Of a DNA stretch of 64,000 nucleotides, positions 32,570-43,530 are shown in pieces. The notes beneath the pieces are model-generated. The model ran no database searches and was not told the DNA's origin. It saw nothing but the letters and a program-made list of their open reading frames with translations. Made by a program: the position numbers and the translations under genes. The stretch is from Topomyia yanbarensis. Lineage: Eukaryota; Arthropoda; Insecta; Diptera; Culicidae. The stretch spans positions 12,276,001 through 12,340,000 of the forward strand of contig NC_080672.1 in assembly GCF_030247195.1 (NCBI RefSeq), given 5' to 3'. How positions within the stretch are numbered: the stretch's first letter is position 1; every line of letters starts with the position of its first letter.

Positions 32570-33600
32570 ACACCAAGCCTAACGTGTGGTTTTAGTGAAT
32601 TATGCTCATGTACATGTTCTATCAATGCATTCTTCCTGTTTCCATTGTCAATTTTTGCCGCCGCCAGTGTTTACGATTCTACAGTTCTACAGCACCGGTC
32701 GTCTGGTCGATGCTCGCTGTGCGCCCTGTCTTCTTGTTCCTGTAGGGTTGCCCTCAAGAACCATCTTCATCGGGTCGTCATCCGACATTCTTACGACGTG
32801 TCCAGCCTACCGCAAACGTCCTATTTTTGCGGCATGCCCGATGGATAGTTCTTCCAGCAGCTGATGCAACTCATGGTTCATTCGTCTGCGCCACGTTCCG
32901 TCTTCCATCTGCACGCCACCATAGATGGTACGCAACACCTTTCGTTCGAAAACTCTAATGGCGCGTTGGGCCTCCACGAGCGTAGTTCAGGTCTCGTGGC
33001 CGTAGAGGACACCCGGTCTAATCAGCGTCTTGTAGATAATGAACTTCGTGCGGCGGCGAATTTTGTTCGACCGAAGCGTTCTCCGGAGTCCAAAGTAGGC
33101 ACGATTTCCCGCCAAGATCCGTCTCTAAATTTCTCTGCTGCTACCATTGTCGGCGGTTACCAGTAAGCCCAATACACGAATTCGTCACCGTCAGTCCGAA
33201 CTCGGGATTGTCGTCTCTAGAACCTCTTCCTCTCATGTATTTTGTCTTCGGAACGTTGATGGCAAGTCCAATCCTGCTGGCTTCAGCTTTCAGTCTGATG
33301 TACGTATCCGACATCGCCTCAAAGTTCCGTGCCATTATGTCAATGTCGTCGACGAAGCCAAGAAGCTGGACGGACTTCCTGAAGATCATGACAGTCGTGT
33401 TTAACCCCGCTCTCATTATTACACCTTCTATCGCACCGTTGAACAGCAGGCACGATAGACCATTCCCTTGCCGTAACCCTCTTCGAGATTCAAAGGGACT
33501 CGAGAGTGTCCCTGATACTGGAACAAAGCACATCACCCGATCCATCGTCGCTTTAACTAATCGTGTTAGCTTATCCGGAAGCCTAGCATGCTAAATGGGT
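32570..33600 (-). pseudogene. RTE-like retrotransposon fragment (RT palm to C-terminus)
   Basis: The minus frame 33545-33141 holds the RT blocks SRRGLRQGNGLSCLLFN and FVDDIDIMA (both catalytic Asp kept, Ala to Val before them), then VPKTKYM. Further 3', across frames, are the tail blocks WAGHVVRMSDDDP and GNPTGTRR. No RNase H is present, as expected for RTE. The endonuclease and RT fingers are lost. Confidence 0.75.
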
Positions 33601-34375
33601 ATATTCATAAACCACACCATTACGTGGATTTTGATTTAATAGGGTTACTAGCTACAAAAACAATTGTGTAGATATTTTGAACAAAACAAACAAGACCTCG
33701 TATTATTTACTCATCTACTAGCTTTTGATGAAATGCTGACATTTAGCGTGGTTAGCAATTGAACATAATTATAAAACACATGATTTTCGTGCATGGTCCT
33801 GTTTTCGTATCGTGAAAAAGTTGATTGTTTAAGAATTCGTGGTACTTTATTCACGATTTTGGGAATAAATTATTTTCCGCGTGTAAACGTGTAGGTTTGA
33901 CGGTTTTGCAAACATCAGGCATGTTTCGTACATAAGTGCTAAAGAACCTCTAACAGACAATTGCTTTAAGATGGTTATTGCATTATGCCTCGATAGTGGT
34001 GCATCGAGAAGATCGAGAGGGATTATGGGTTTTCTTATGTTTTGTGTTTTTTATGCTCTGCACCAGTCCAAACTAACGGTCAACCATTAATGAAATGTAA
34101 AAGTAGAAGCCTATTAGTGTTTAGTGTATTAAAAATTGTAGATTTCAGTACTAGTGTACAATTGTATGTGCTAGTCGTATATCTATCTGTGTATGCGTTT
34201 GTCTGATAATTAGTGACGGCTGGGTTAAGGCAATGATGTAGAACTGGCGTATATGATAGAGTAGTGAGTAATTTCTTCTTCCTAGGATTCGTTAGGCACT
34301 TCACTTCTGGAGTTTAATTCGAGCATTCGATTCGATTCATTCGGGAAGATCGGATTGGATAAATTAAGGTATAAT
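33601..34375. other. Unassigned stretch
   Basis: No gene motif or repeat relative was recognised. Confidence 0.4.
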
Positions 34376-34865
34376 CCGACATTCTCACATTCAATCGCTC
34401 TCTTGTTGAAAATGTTTTCCCCACGAAGTGGAAAGAATCTTTGATAACTCCAATCCATAAAACAGGCAATGTACATTATGTCACCAATTATAGATAAATT
34501 TCAATCTTAAGCTGCCTCCCTAAAATCTTCGAAAGTATGTTGTTAGATGTTATCTACCCCGCGTTAAAACACATCATCACTTTGGACCAGCATGATTTTG
34601 TAAATTGATAGTATCGAACGGGTACAGAAGAACTTTATCAGGTTTGCACTTCGTCGGTTACCCTGGCAAAACCGTTTCCAGCTTCCTCCATATGAAGATC
34701 GTTGTATCCCCATCAATCTCCCTTCGCTGCAAAACAGACGAAACTTTTCATTTTCGACCTTCTGACGGACAACATAGACTCTCCTGCGCTTCTAGCAAAA
34801 CTCGACCTCAACGTTCCGGGAAGATCTTTCCGGAGAATTGATTTTTTCTGACGCTCAACACATCG
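34376..34865 (+). pseudogene. CR1-like retrotransposon fragment
   Basis: Two blocks are joined by a deletion. The first is the RT fingers: FPTKWKESLITPIHKTGN, ISILSCLPKIFE and QHDFVN with one stop. The second, from about 34605, is the C-terminal region: KKFIRFALRRLPW, PPYEDRC, LQNRRNFS and DLLTDNIDSPALLAKLDLN. These are typical of CR1/Jockey-type elements without RNase H. Confidence 0.7.
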
Positions 34866-34964
34866 CACGCAGTACGACCAGAATAATCCTTTGGATGTTT
34901 GCTGTTGGGGTAGGATTTCTGTTTGGGACGGGATTACCTTCTTATTTTTGCAGATCTCGTTTTC

Positions 34965-35240
34965 GGAAACAGCGAATCATCGGCGGGACGGGAGCACTCA
35001 ACTTTCTTCTGCATTTAGCAGCCTATTTATTTCAGCAACAGCGGATCATCGACAGTGGCAATCACTGAGTAAGTAACCTTTCTTCTTTCAGGAACAGCGG
35101 TCAATGACGGGACGGGAGTAACCAATTTTCTTCGTTTAGCAGCGCTTCTTTTCAGGAAGAACGGATCATCAACGGGAGCAGCAAACGGGTAAGTAAAATT
35201 ACGGTCTTCCAGAGCGGAGCACTGGCACGGGTAGGTAAGC
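34965..35240 (+). repeat. Degenerate tandem repeat with splice-like edges, about four units
   Basis: Units built on AACAGCGGATCATC..CGGGACGGGAG recur near 34970, 35037, 35092 and 35157. Most are preceded by TTTCAG or TTGCAG and two are followed by GTAAGTAA. The layout mimics serial micro-exons. It directly follows the CR1-like fragment. Neither coding nor transposon identity is clear. Confidence 0.6.
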
Positions 35241-35645
35241 GGTATGGGGCGATAAATATCACTATAAATTTATCTTTAGGGATTTTTGCACTTATTTCGA
35301 TTCGGTACGTTTACTGTCACTTGACTGAATGTCTCAAAATTAGTTTATTACGTACGGGTTTGAAACTAAACTTGCAAGAATCGGTACAAAACGTTGTGAT
35401 GTTCGTCTAGCGGGTTTATTAAATTTGAACTTTAAAGTGTACTGTACTGGGATTCTTCTTCCCATTACTATTTATGCACTTAATACTTGGAAACAGTCGA
35501 AATATAATAATTTTACTTAGCAAGAAAGCGAACTGTTTCCGTAATGTAAACAAAGCAGCATAAATCATGCTGCCCAAGATTTATATACTGCAGGCGACAC
35601 TGGTGGGAAATAAAATATATATGGCTGCCATGCTGTCTAAAAATT

Positions 35646-35937
35646 ACACCAGGGCAGACACTGTGCTGTTTCTACACTGAACCAAACATTTGCTGTCAAC
35701 TCTTCAATAGTGTCTATCAGTTGTTTGATTTAAATATTAGGATTAGGATTAAGTTAGTGTTTAGTCTAAGTCTGTGCGATGTAACTTTTTTAAATCAAAG
35801 ACAATACAATACAATAATCAAAACAATGTCGCTGAGATCCACTAGACAACACTTCCATGGCGACATGACCGTGTACTCTAGTGATATGGGGAAATTCTTG
35901 TCTAGTATATCAAAAATTGAAAACGTGTCTGCCCTGG
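35646..35937. repeat. MITE-like element with perfect 15-bp inverted ends
   Basis: CACCAGGGCAGACAC (35646-35660) is exactly mirrored at 35923-35937. CAGGG-type ends suggest a hAT-like MITE, but the eight bases on each side do not match. Confidence 0.6.
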
Positions 35938-36614
35938 TGGAACAGAGATATAGAGCTGGTCTTTCAAGAGCTATGAACTCGGAAAGCTTCCCATACTGAT
36001 CATGAAGGAACCAACGTACGTTGAGTATATTCTATTGTTTAGTTGCGGAGATGAATGGCCAGAATGCAGCAGTGTAAGAGAGCCCCATACTGCGGCGATC
36101 TGTACTGATATTCTGATTTTTGGGACAGGAAGTCTTCGTAACGAATACATATTTTGATTCATAAATATTTCTTGTTTATAAATATTTCTTTCCTTTTATT
36201 TTTGGTAGGGTTACTGCTCCCTAATTCATCTGACCCATTTGAATACATTAGTTAGAACAGTGTCTGCTATCTCTATTCAACGCATTAGTTCCAATGGTAG
36301 GATGAATAAGGGTACGCTGTACTCCATTTTTCGGTTCGTTCAAACAAAGGCAAAAATTTGAACTGTACTGCTTCTTAAGAACGACGCAAAGATGATGCTA
36401 CCTATTTAAGCGCAATGCAGACACTCTAAGTCGAGTCATCAACGAAATAGTGTGACATGCTGACTAATGAGATGAATAAGGGCTCGTCTATCCTATCAAT
36501 GTAAAATGGAGTCAAATCCTATTGCCAACGTATAGGAAAACGTGAAAGAATACGGCTGCGCTATTAGCACAGACTACATTGAAATGGTCCGTTAAGCAGC
36601 ACAACTTTGCATAT
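35938..36614. other. Unassigned stretch
   Basis: No gene. The repeated phrase ATGAATAAGGG near 36302 and 36472 hints at an old repeat. Confidence 0.35.
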
Positions 36615-36795
36615 ACTTCATGTAGGAAATTACCCAACATTTGCACGATCTGGTAGGGAAAAGCTGTTAGATGTTACTCTCTGCTCTGGCAGTATTACGC
36701 ATGAGCTGGCAATCTGACTCGTACACAACGAGCTCGTACCGGTCATTATATGATCATAAGTACATCATCTTTGCTCATTTGAACGCCTAGATGTA
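36615..36795 (+). pseudogene. LOA endonuclease fragment
   Basis: The readings PTFARSGREKLLDVTLCSG and DHKYIIFAH match the end of the LOA endonuclease seen in both full copies. The sequence before and after is lost. Confidence 0.65.
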
Positions 36796-37324
36796 GCAAT
36801 CTCTTGCGGTTTTACTGTGTGACAATTCGATTTTGAATATTAAAATTGGATTTATTTGTGTGGACTTAGCTAGACTGTAATTTTCCATTCTTTTTGATTA
36901 AATCGTTGATGCGTTTAGATCCTTTTCGGATTTTCGGGGCATGCCGCAATCGATGGCGGATGATACGAAGCTAAAATATATTTTTTTCATCTCGGAATGT
37001 CATTAAATAATCATTTGCGACAGGTATAGGTTCTTAATGAGGTATATACACAAGCTAACGGACCTAACTCATATAGGATTGTGAGTCTATTTATCTATAT
37101 ATTTGAACGGGCGATATGTATCTAAGTATTAGTTACTTCGGTTTATTCTTTAAAGTTTCAGGCACTAATTTCCGTAAACGCATTGATTTGTAGTGATGTT
37201 AATATTTGGATAAAAACGAAAATTCAAAGAATTGATGCTTTTTCAAAATGAATCTTTAGAGAACAAACCTAAGTTATATAAATTCATTGTTGGGAGAATC
37301 CTTCCCATCGGAAAAATGATAAAA

Positions 37325-37405
37325 AAGGAAATCATGGCAAGGCACAAATCTCCGATCAACATGAGGACCGTGCCATTTGAGCCAATACTACTGATTGATC
37401 TGTTC
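37325..37405 (+). repeat. LOA 3' UTR remnant and end
   Basis: GGCAAGGCACAAATC and CGTGCCATTTGAGCCAATA match the 3' UTR end of LOA copy 2 (28670-28738). With the fragment at 36.6 kb this may be one internally deleted LOA copy. Confidence 0.6.
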
Positions 37406-37539
37406 ATTCACAGGGCTCGAAACTGTGTTCAGCCCATCTCTAGTGGGATGCGTACTTGGCATGAGCTCTGCAAACTAATGAATGAGGAAACAACGACATG
37501 TACAAGAAATGTCTTATCTCACTGCTGGTAAAATTGTTT

Positions 37540-37665
37540 CAATTGCTTCATCAGCATCGACACGTAGCTAATCAATTGCTGTTGCTCACGAACCTCATGA
37601 AGTCATAGATTGCATAAATGAGAAAGGCACAATTGCACCACTAGGTAGATTAAACAGGTTCTTTG
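37540..37665 (+). repeat. Terminal fragment of the abundant repeat family
   Basis: TGAGAAAGGCACAATTGCAC then CTAGGTAGATTAAACAGGTT is the same end seen at 29056, 47075 and 54890. Confidence 0.7.
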
Positions 37666-38984
37666 CTCGCTTTTGACACCAGTGTTACGGATTTCTCCGA
37701 AGTCGCTTGCACCTTTGAGTTTTCGGTCCCTCCTGTATCAGCCTAATCATTTCGCTGTGTTATTTTTCCTGGGCACGGTAGTCACGTTTGTGTTCCCATT
37801 TTTAATCAGATTTTTCACATCACGAAACAATAAAAAACAATCAGACTCATGCCGCAAACGTTTCTCCCATTAAAATCGTGTTTTTAGATTTGAATGAAAA
37901 AATAATAAAAAGAAAGTTTCAGTGGTTTCTTTCAGCATTCTACTATTTGCTGCCGTTCAATATGATGGTCGAAGCTCGAAATCCAAGTGGACGATTTATT
38001 TCGTATGTGTGTGTTTCAATCACTAGCCAGCCTGCTAGATATAATGTTTGGGAATATTTAGAGTGAATCGATAGAAACGAACACTGAACTTAACACTTAT
38101 TAATTTGAACTCTACAGAGGGGTAAAACAGTTATATCTGTTGTCAATAAAACAATTTTCCATTCGGTTCCAAGGAATTTTACACGAAGTTGGATTTCTTA
38201 GCCAAATATTCATGGAAGAAGGTTAATTTTGGTATGCATCTTTCATACTAAGATATCATTGAATTATTGTAAAAATGGGGGGGATGCGGGATAGAATAAA
38301 ATCAGTCATATTTTCGCTCACAGAGGTATTCGATCAACAAATCGTTCTTCAAATGGAATGTTATATCTCGTGAAATGTTATATAAAATTAGCTTAATATT
38401 AGTAGACGACGGAATATAGAAGACGTAAGACAAATTCAGAATTTAATTTAGAATTAAGTTAAGTTGAATAACTACAAATACGTAGAAATAGCATAATTTT
38501 CATATTTCCAATTGTAAAAATGAATGGCTCACTGTGAACTGGAAAAAACTTCAATTTGCCATTATTGGATTGACATTGATTCGGTTGTGATAAGTTTCCG
38601 AAAGGAAACAAAAATAAACTTCATTCTTTATTATTCTCTCGCGCTTACTACTGCTAGTTTGAGACAACGAGCATAACGAATGGCGACATCCTGACAACAC
38701 TGATCCAATCGCTAAGAATTGATGAAAATAATATCATTCCATATATCTTGTTTTTCTGCTCTTCTCTCCCCTATCCATCTTTGCTGACTGCTAAATTTAG
38801 ACGCACCGAAGGTTCAGAATCAGACACGTTGGCACCAAAGTTTCCCAGCAGCTCACATGGTTCCGGAGGCACACCACTTCCAGGTTCGGCTGATCACAAC
38901 CGAAGTGCGGCAAAAAAGGTTTTCAATCAATTGAAAACGTGATAGAGCTGAAGCCCCCCTACCTAGCGCGTAGCACCAATTGTT
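37666..38984. other. Upstream of the phosphatase gene, one exon-like block
   Basis: Mostly AT-rich and unassigned. At 38801-38918 is an isolated stretch with normal codon content (GSESDTLAPKFPSSSHGSG). It sits between a good acceptor (ctgac...aaatttag) and a possible donor (AAG/gttttc). It could be an upstream exon or chance. Confidence 0.35.
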
Positions 38985-39375
38985 ACCACAGCAGTTATCC
39001 TCGGTGAAGGAGGAGGGAGAGAGAGAGAAACGTTTTATAAATGACCAGCTCCGTTGTTGTTCGTTTCGTGCCTGCTGATGCTGGGTCGTTGGGAAGCAGT
39101 ACCACCGGGTGGATCATCCGGCAGGATCCAGAACCACTCCAGCTGCTGATGATGCAAGGGTGGCGTAGAAAGTATGTTTGCCATCCCGTGGCTTATCCCA
39201 CCCGGGTACAATAATAGTCCTCGTCGTTGTTATTGTTATTGATGTTTGTTTTTCGTGCTATATTTGTGGGGAGCTTTGGAAGCATATATACAAAAATCAA
39301 AGAGATACATAGGCAGAGGGAGCACCGGAAGCTTTTCTCCATTCGGTGGTAGCACAGCGAAGAGAACAACGCGCC
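38985..39375 (+). promoter_or_regulatory. Probable promoter and 5' UTR of the phosphatase gene
   Basis: This block before the ATG is GC-richer and contains a (GA)n stretch near 39013-39029 and a TATATA-containing segment near 39284. Such elements precede many insect genes. The start codon context is GCGCCATGG, a strong match to the Kozak pattern. Transcript start cannot be fixed by eye. Confidence 0.45.
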
Positions 39376-41755
39376 ATGGGTAATGGAATGAATAAGGTAA
39401 TGATCTCTTTATTGCACGTCAGGGTCTACTTTTTTGAAGGCTGGGAGTTATATTTTTAGATAATGCTTTTGTTTGTATTTCAATGTGATAAAGCAATGAT
39501 AGTATAATACAATGAAGGGGATATTAAGAAGTTCAACTAAATGTATTTTTTATGGATTTCGTTCACCTCCTTTTGAAACTTTTAGGTGATGCCGGGTTTG
39601 TACATCGGTAATTATCGGGACTCAAAAGACTATCAACAATTGGATCGTTTCCAAATCACGCACATTGTCTCAATACATGATAGTCCACGGCGTTTCCATC
39701 CGGTAAGTGTCTTTTTGCTTCGATGGAGACGCTAGGTCGCTAATAACTTGTACATATCTGTTAACAAATTGTTTTTGGCTTACTTGGATGGTTGAAGTGT
39801 TCATTTTTTTCAATTTTTCCTTCTCTACAGGACAAACACTACCTCTGTGTGATGGCCGCCGATACACCGGATCAGAACTTGTCGCAGTACTTTTCCGTGT
39901 GCAATGACTTTATCCACGCCGCCCGCCTCAAAGACGGAAACGTGCTGATCCACTGTCTGGCCGGGATGTCACGCTCGGTCACGGTCGCCGTTGCCTACAT
40001 CATGACCGTCACGCCGCTGAGCTGGAAGGAAGCGCTGAAGGTGGTGCGCGCTGGCCGCGCCATTGCCAATCCGAACCTCGGCTTTCAGAATCAGCTGCAG
40101 GAGTTTGAAACTAGCAAGTTGTTGGAAGTAAGATCGTCGCTTTTCTATCGTGTAATGATATCGTAACAGTTGTATGTTTGTAGGAACGAATTCGCCTCAA
40201 AGAACGCTTCCCGAGCCTAGCTTTGGAAGATAATGATAAAGAGCAATGTTTTGTAGCTTTAGACAATTTTGAAGTTTTGTTAGAAAATAAAGGAGTTTGC
40301 GAGGGCCAGTGCAAGTTCGGCAAAGATTGTCCAACAGGTGAGCGTATCTACCAGCAACCGCCTACTGTAGTCGATGTGAATACAACATTTCACTGATAGC
40401 AAGCTTATGCCTAACATTATATGTGTAAATATTCCATCGTAGCTACCGTTGCTAGGGAATTGTTGTTTGGCTTGTCGCTCATCACTTCATTGGTTTTTCT
40501 TTTACCTTTTCACTTTACAGCTACGCTCATAATCAATTCATACAAACGCCACCATCTCTCCAATAAACAAGACACTTTCACCCCCAAAAGGCAATTGCTT
40601 GATCACACACAGTCGAACGCGAGGAAATCATTCATGTAAACACGTAGCACCATCTTAGCTCTCTCATTCACTGTTTGAAACATAAATGTAGCCGCAAAGT
40701 GGGACGCATTTTGAATCAGTTAGTTGTACGACTATGTACAGGAATCTGCCGCTCGGAATCGCGTGGTCTCCGCCGGAAGGCAACCCCACCGTCACCGAGA
40801 AAGCAATACAACCTATCCTCGTCACCGTCGACCTCATCGCAGCTGTCGGTGCGAAGTGCTGCCTCAGCGACAGCCCAATCCTGCCCGTCGTCGCCCCGGA
40901 ATTCGAAAGCCATCGGAACCGGGAGCGGTAGTGCCGCCGGTCAACGGAACAATCCACGGGCAGCCGGTGACTATGCTGCTGAGATTGATGTGGGTGAGCT
41001 AAGTGAACTGCGACGCAGTTCCAGCATCGTCAGTTCCTACCGACCGCGGAGCGTTCCTGCCGGGCTGTACTCGTACACGGGTGAGTTGAAGAATTTGAAA
41101 TTGAAATAAATTTTTCGTGAATTTTTTGTCCCTTGAAACAAAATAAATTACTTACACCTCCATCCATCCCGCAGGTTCGGCCCCTCCTTCCATCCACGGT
41201 TCACGGGTCGATCTGGCGAGTAGTGTTAAGAACACCGGTTCCGCCATCTATCTCGGCACCGGTAGTCCCTCCGGAGCTGCATCGCCCGCAGTTAACCGTC
41301 GCGTTAGTTTAAGGTCAACACCAAAATCCACACCAAGGTCCACACCGGACTCATCGCCGAAGCCTTCGCCAAAGAAAACCGCACAGCCGAAGGCGACCAA
41401 GTCGCAAAGCAACGCCACACTCACTATAACAAAAACAACTGCTACTGTAACGACAACAACAACAACAACAACCAGTACTACTACTACTACTACCAATACA
41501 ACTACTACAAGTAGTAAAAGTAACAATGCATCACCAGCCAAGATACCTGTCAGCTCTAAATCTACAGCCTCTAAATCAGACGCCTCTTCCACCGCAAGTT
41601 CTTCTAAAGGCACAAATGTCATCATCAGCACCACCAGCAGCAGCACCAAATCATTCGCTAAGGCGTCTCCATCAAAGCAATCCTTGAATATGGTAGATAA
41701 AGGTAGCAGCGGAAGTAGTAACAAAAACAAAATGACGACCAGTAGTAAATCTTGA
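39376..41755 (+). CDS. Dual-specificity phosphatase, DUSP15/22 (JSP-1) family, six exons
   Basis: Exons are 39376-39396, 39586-39702, 39831-40127, 40184-40337, 40742-41080 and 41175-41755 (TGA), giving 502 residues with GT..AG introns and matching phases. The protein opens MGNGMNK, a myristoylation signal (Gly2) shared with DUSP22. Residues 8-145 are the phosphatase domain: GLYIGNYRDSKD, general acid D57 (AADTPDQNL) and signature HCLAGMSRS with C88 and R94, followed by AYIMTVT and NPNLGFQNQLQEFE. D57 and C88 fall at the same positions as in human DUSP22. It should remove phosphate from Tyr/Ser/Thr at membranes; DUSP22 acts on JNK-pathway signalling. From residue 146 the chain departs from the vertebrate proteins: a Cys-containing segment (CEGQCKFGKDC), then a Ser/Thr/Lys-rich tail of about 300 residues with a long Thr run encoded by ACA/ACT triplets. 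The domain call is sure. The exon 5 acceptor is the least certain splice. Confidence 0.92.
40521..40639 (+). other. Possible alternative last exon of the phosphatase
   Basis: A good acceptor (ttcactttacag) precedes an open stretch. It would join exon 4 in phase (completing GCT, Ala) and end at TAA after 39 codons (ATLIINSYKRHHL...KSFM). Used instead of exons 5-6, it would give a short isoform of about 235 residues. No conserved motif supports it. Confidence 0.3.
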
Positions 41756-42029
41756 ATTGGGAACTAATGCTTGTTGAAAACAGATCATATTATAGAAAAA
41801 AGAATCACGCACTATCACACGCTCACACACACAGACACAGATTCACTTTTAAAGTGGAAAATATCAAATAAGCAAAAAAATCAAATGTCGATATTTTGTC
41901 GGAATAAGGAAAGATAATATTGTACCTATACATATATTTACCACATCGCATATGAACCATAAAAGTAGCGGATAGGACATTTGGAAGATTGCAACGCAAC
42001 GCAAAGCGAACGTGCAAAGTTAGCAGAAC

Positions 42030-42035
42030 AATAAA
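42030..42035 (+). terminator. Poly(A) signal of the phosphatase gene
   Basis: AATAAA lies 274 bases after the stop codon. A second one lies at 42181-42186. Either could be used. Confidence 0.6.
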
Positions 42036-42299
42036 AAAAACAAACAAACAAGTTGAGATATCAGCAGGTGGTCTATAGTTTGATAGCTAATAGTCGAGGC
42101 GGGCGAAGTATTCCACAACTATATTAAGCAATTTTGTGAAGTGTTTATTTTATATGAAAAACAAAAGTGCAAAAAGAGAAATAAAATTATTATGGCTTCT
42201 ACCGAGTGAACGGGAAAATAAATTCGTTTTTTATTTTAGTGAGTGGGTTGCACTTGTACTGATAAGTTTTATTATTGGAACCATTAAGGGCGCGACACC

Positions 42300-43530
42300 C
42301 CTGAGAATAAAAAGGGCCAAACAGTTCAAAGTTTTGTGAAGCCCATAGTAAGAACGACTTCCAGAGATAATACGCCTTCTGATCTCCCGGCTGGTGTTAT
42401 TGTTCGCAGTCACAAATGAACCTAGATAGATGAACTCGTCAACCACCTCGAACTCGTCGTTGTCGATTGTAATACTACTGCCCACCCGAGCAAACGAAAA
42501 GCCCATAATACCCCCATGCTCATGGGGTTTGTCATGGGTGTTTGAAATGGGTTCAACCCATGAAAACACCATCACCATGGTCCGGTAGATCCCATATAAA
42601 ATACCATATGTTGGTGTATTTATGGGTTATTGAGACCATTTTATGGTGTCTTGATGGTTGTGAATTTTGGCACGAACCATGTTTAAGGTCTTTTCAAGGG
42701 ACTATGTGGTGTTTGAACCCATGAGTATTTGCTCGGGCAAGCGTTCCCTATCGCGATCGGTTCCGCCAGCCAGCATGTACTTCGTCTTAGACACATTTAT
42801 CTTCAGTTCTACTCGTGCTGCTTCGCGCTTCAGTCGAACTGTCCGGACCTCGTGAAAATCATGCCCCGCATGTTGAACCCCGCTCTTCGCATTACACCTT
42901 CCAGCGCTATATTGAACAGCAGGCAGGACAAACCATCGCCTTGTCTTAGTTTCCTGCGTGTTTCAAACGGACCCGAGAGGCCGCCCAAAATTTTGACACA
43001 ACACCCTACACCATCCATCGTAGCCTTAATCAGTCTTGTCAGCTTCCCAGGGACGCCGTTCTCGTCCATCATTTTCCATAGCTGTACACGGTCCACCGTG
43101 TCATATGCGGCTTTAAAGTCGATGAACAGGTGATGTGTCGGGACCTGGTATTCACGGCATTTTTGGAAAGTAAAAGAAGTAAAGATTTGGTCGTTTGTTG
43201 ATCTGCCGTTGATGAAACCGGCCTGATAACTCCCGACAAATCCATTTACCAGTGGTGATAGGCGCCGGAACAGAATCAGGGATAGCACTTTGTAAGCGGC
43301 ATTTGTCACTGTGACCGCTCTGTAGTTTTCACAGTCCAATTTGTCGCCTTTCTTGTATATCAGGGTGATGACCCCTTCCTTCCACTCCTCCGGTAGCTGT
43401 TCTCTGTCCCAGATTCTTTCGATTGTTCGGTGCATGCTTCCTGTCAGTTTCTCCGGACCTACCTTGAAGAGTTCCGCTCCTAGACCATCCTTACCAACTG
43501 CCTTGTTGTTCTTGAGCTGTTAAATAGCCT
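42300..43530 (-). pseudogene. RTE-like RT domain, YADD box deleted
   Basis: Blocks in order are LPEEWKEGVITLIYKKGDK, NYRAVTVTNAAYKV, GFINGRSTNDQIF, FIDFKAAYDTVDR (first catalytic Asp) and RQGDGLSCLLFNIALEGV. Then the frame jumps from TRSGQFD to LKREAARVELKINVSKTKYM, which removes the FADD motif. After the MITE it resumes with SSITIDNDEFEVVDEF and YLGSFVT. It cannot be catalytic. Confidence 0.8.
42485..42737. mobile_element. MITE with CCCGAGCAAA ends, inside the RTE copy
   Basis: The ends CCCGAGCAAA and TTTGCTCGGG bound 253 bp that interrupt the RTE frame between GTDRDRERL and SSITIDN. The interior is dense in CATGGG/CCCATG motifs in both orientations. The flanks suggest only a 2-bp (CA) duplication. 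Confidence 0.8.

Noticed and set aside
32534..33594. Plus-strand frames of 85-128 codons
   Set aside because: They are antisense shadows of the RTE-like RT on the minus strand.
40675..41109. 144-codon frame starting at an ATG before exon 5 as a separate gene
   Set aside because: Its core continues the phosphatase frame across a good acceptor at 40741; the ATG lies in intron.
41248..41730. 160-codon minus-strand frame rich in Val and Leu, like a membrane protein
   Set aside because: It is the antisense of the Ser/Thr-rich last exon of the phosphatase; ACA/ACT triplets read as Val/Leu.
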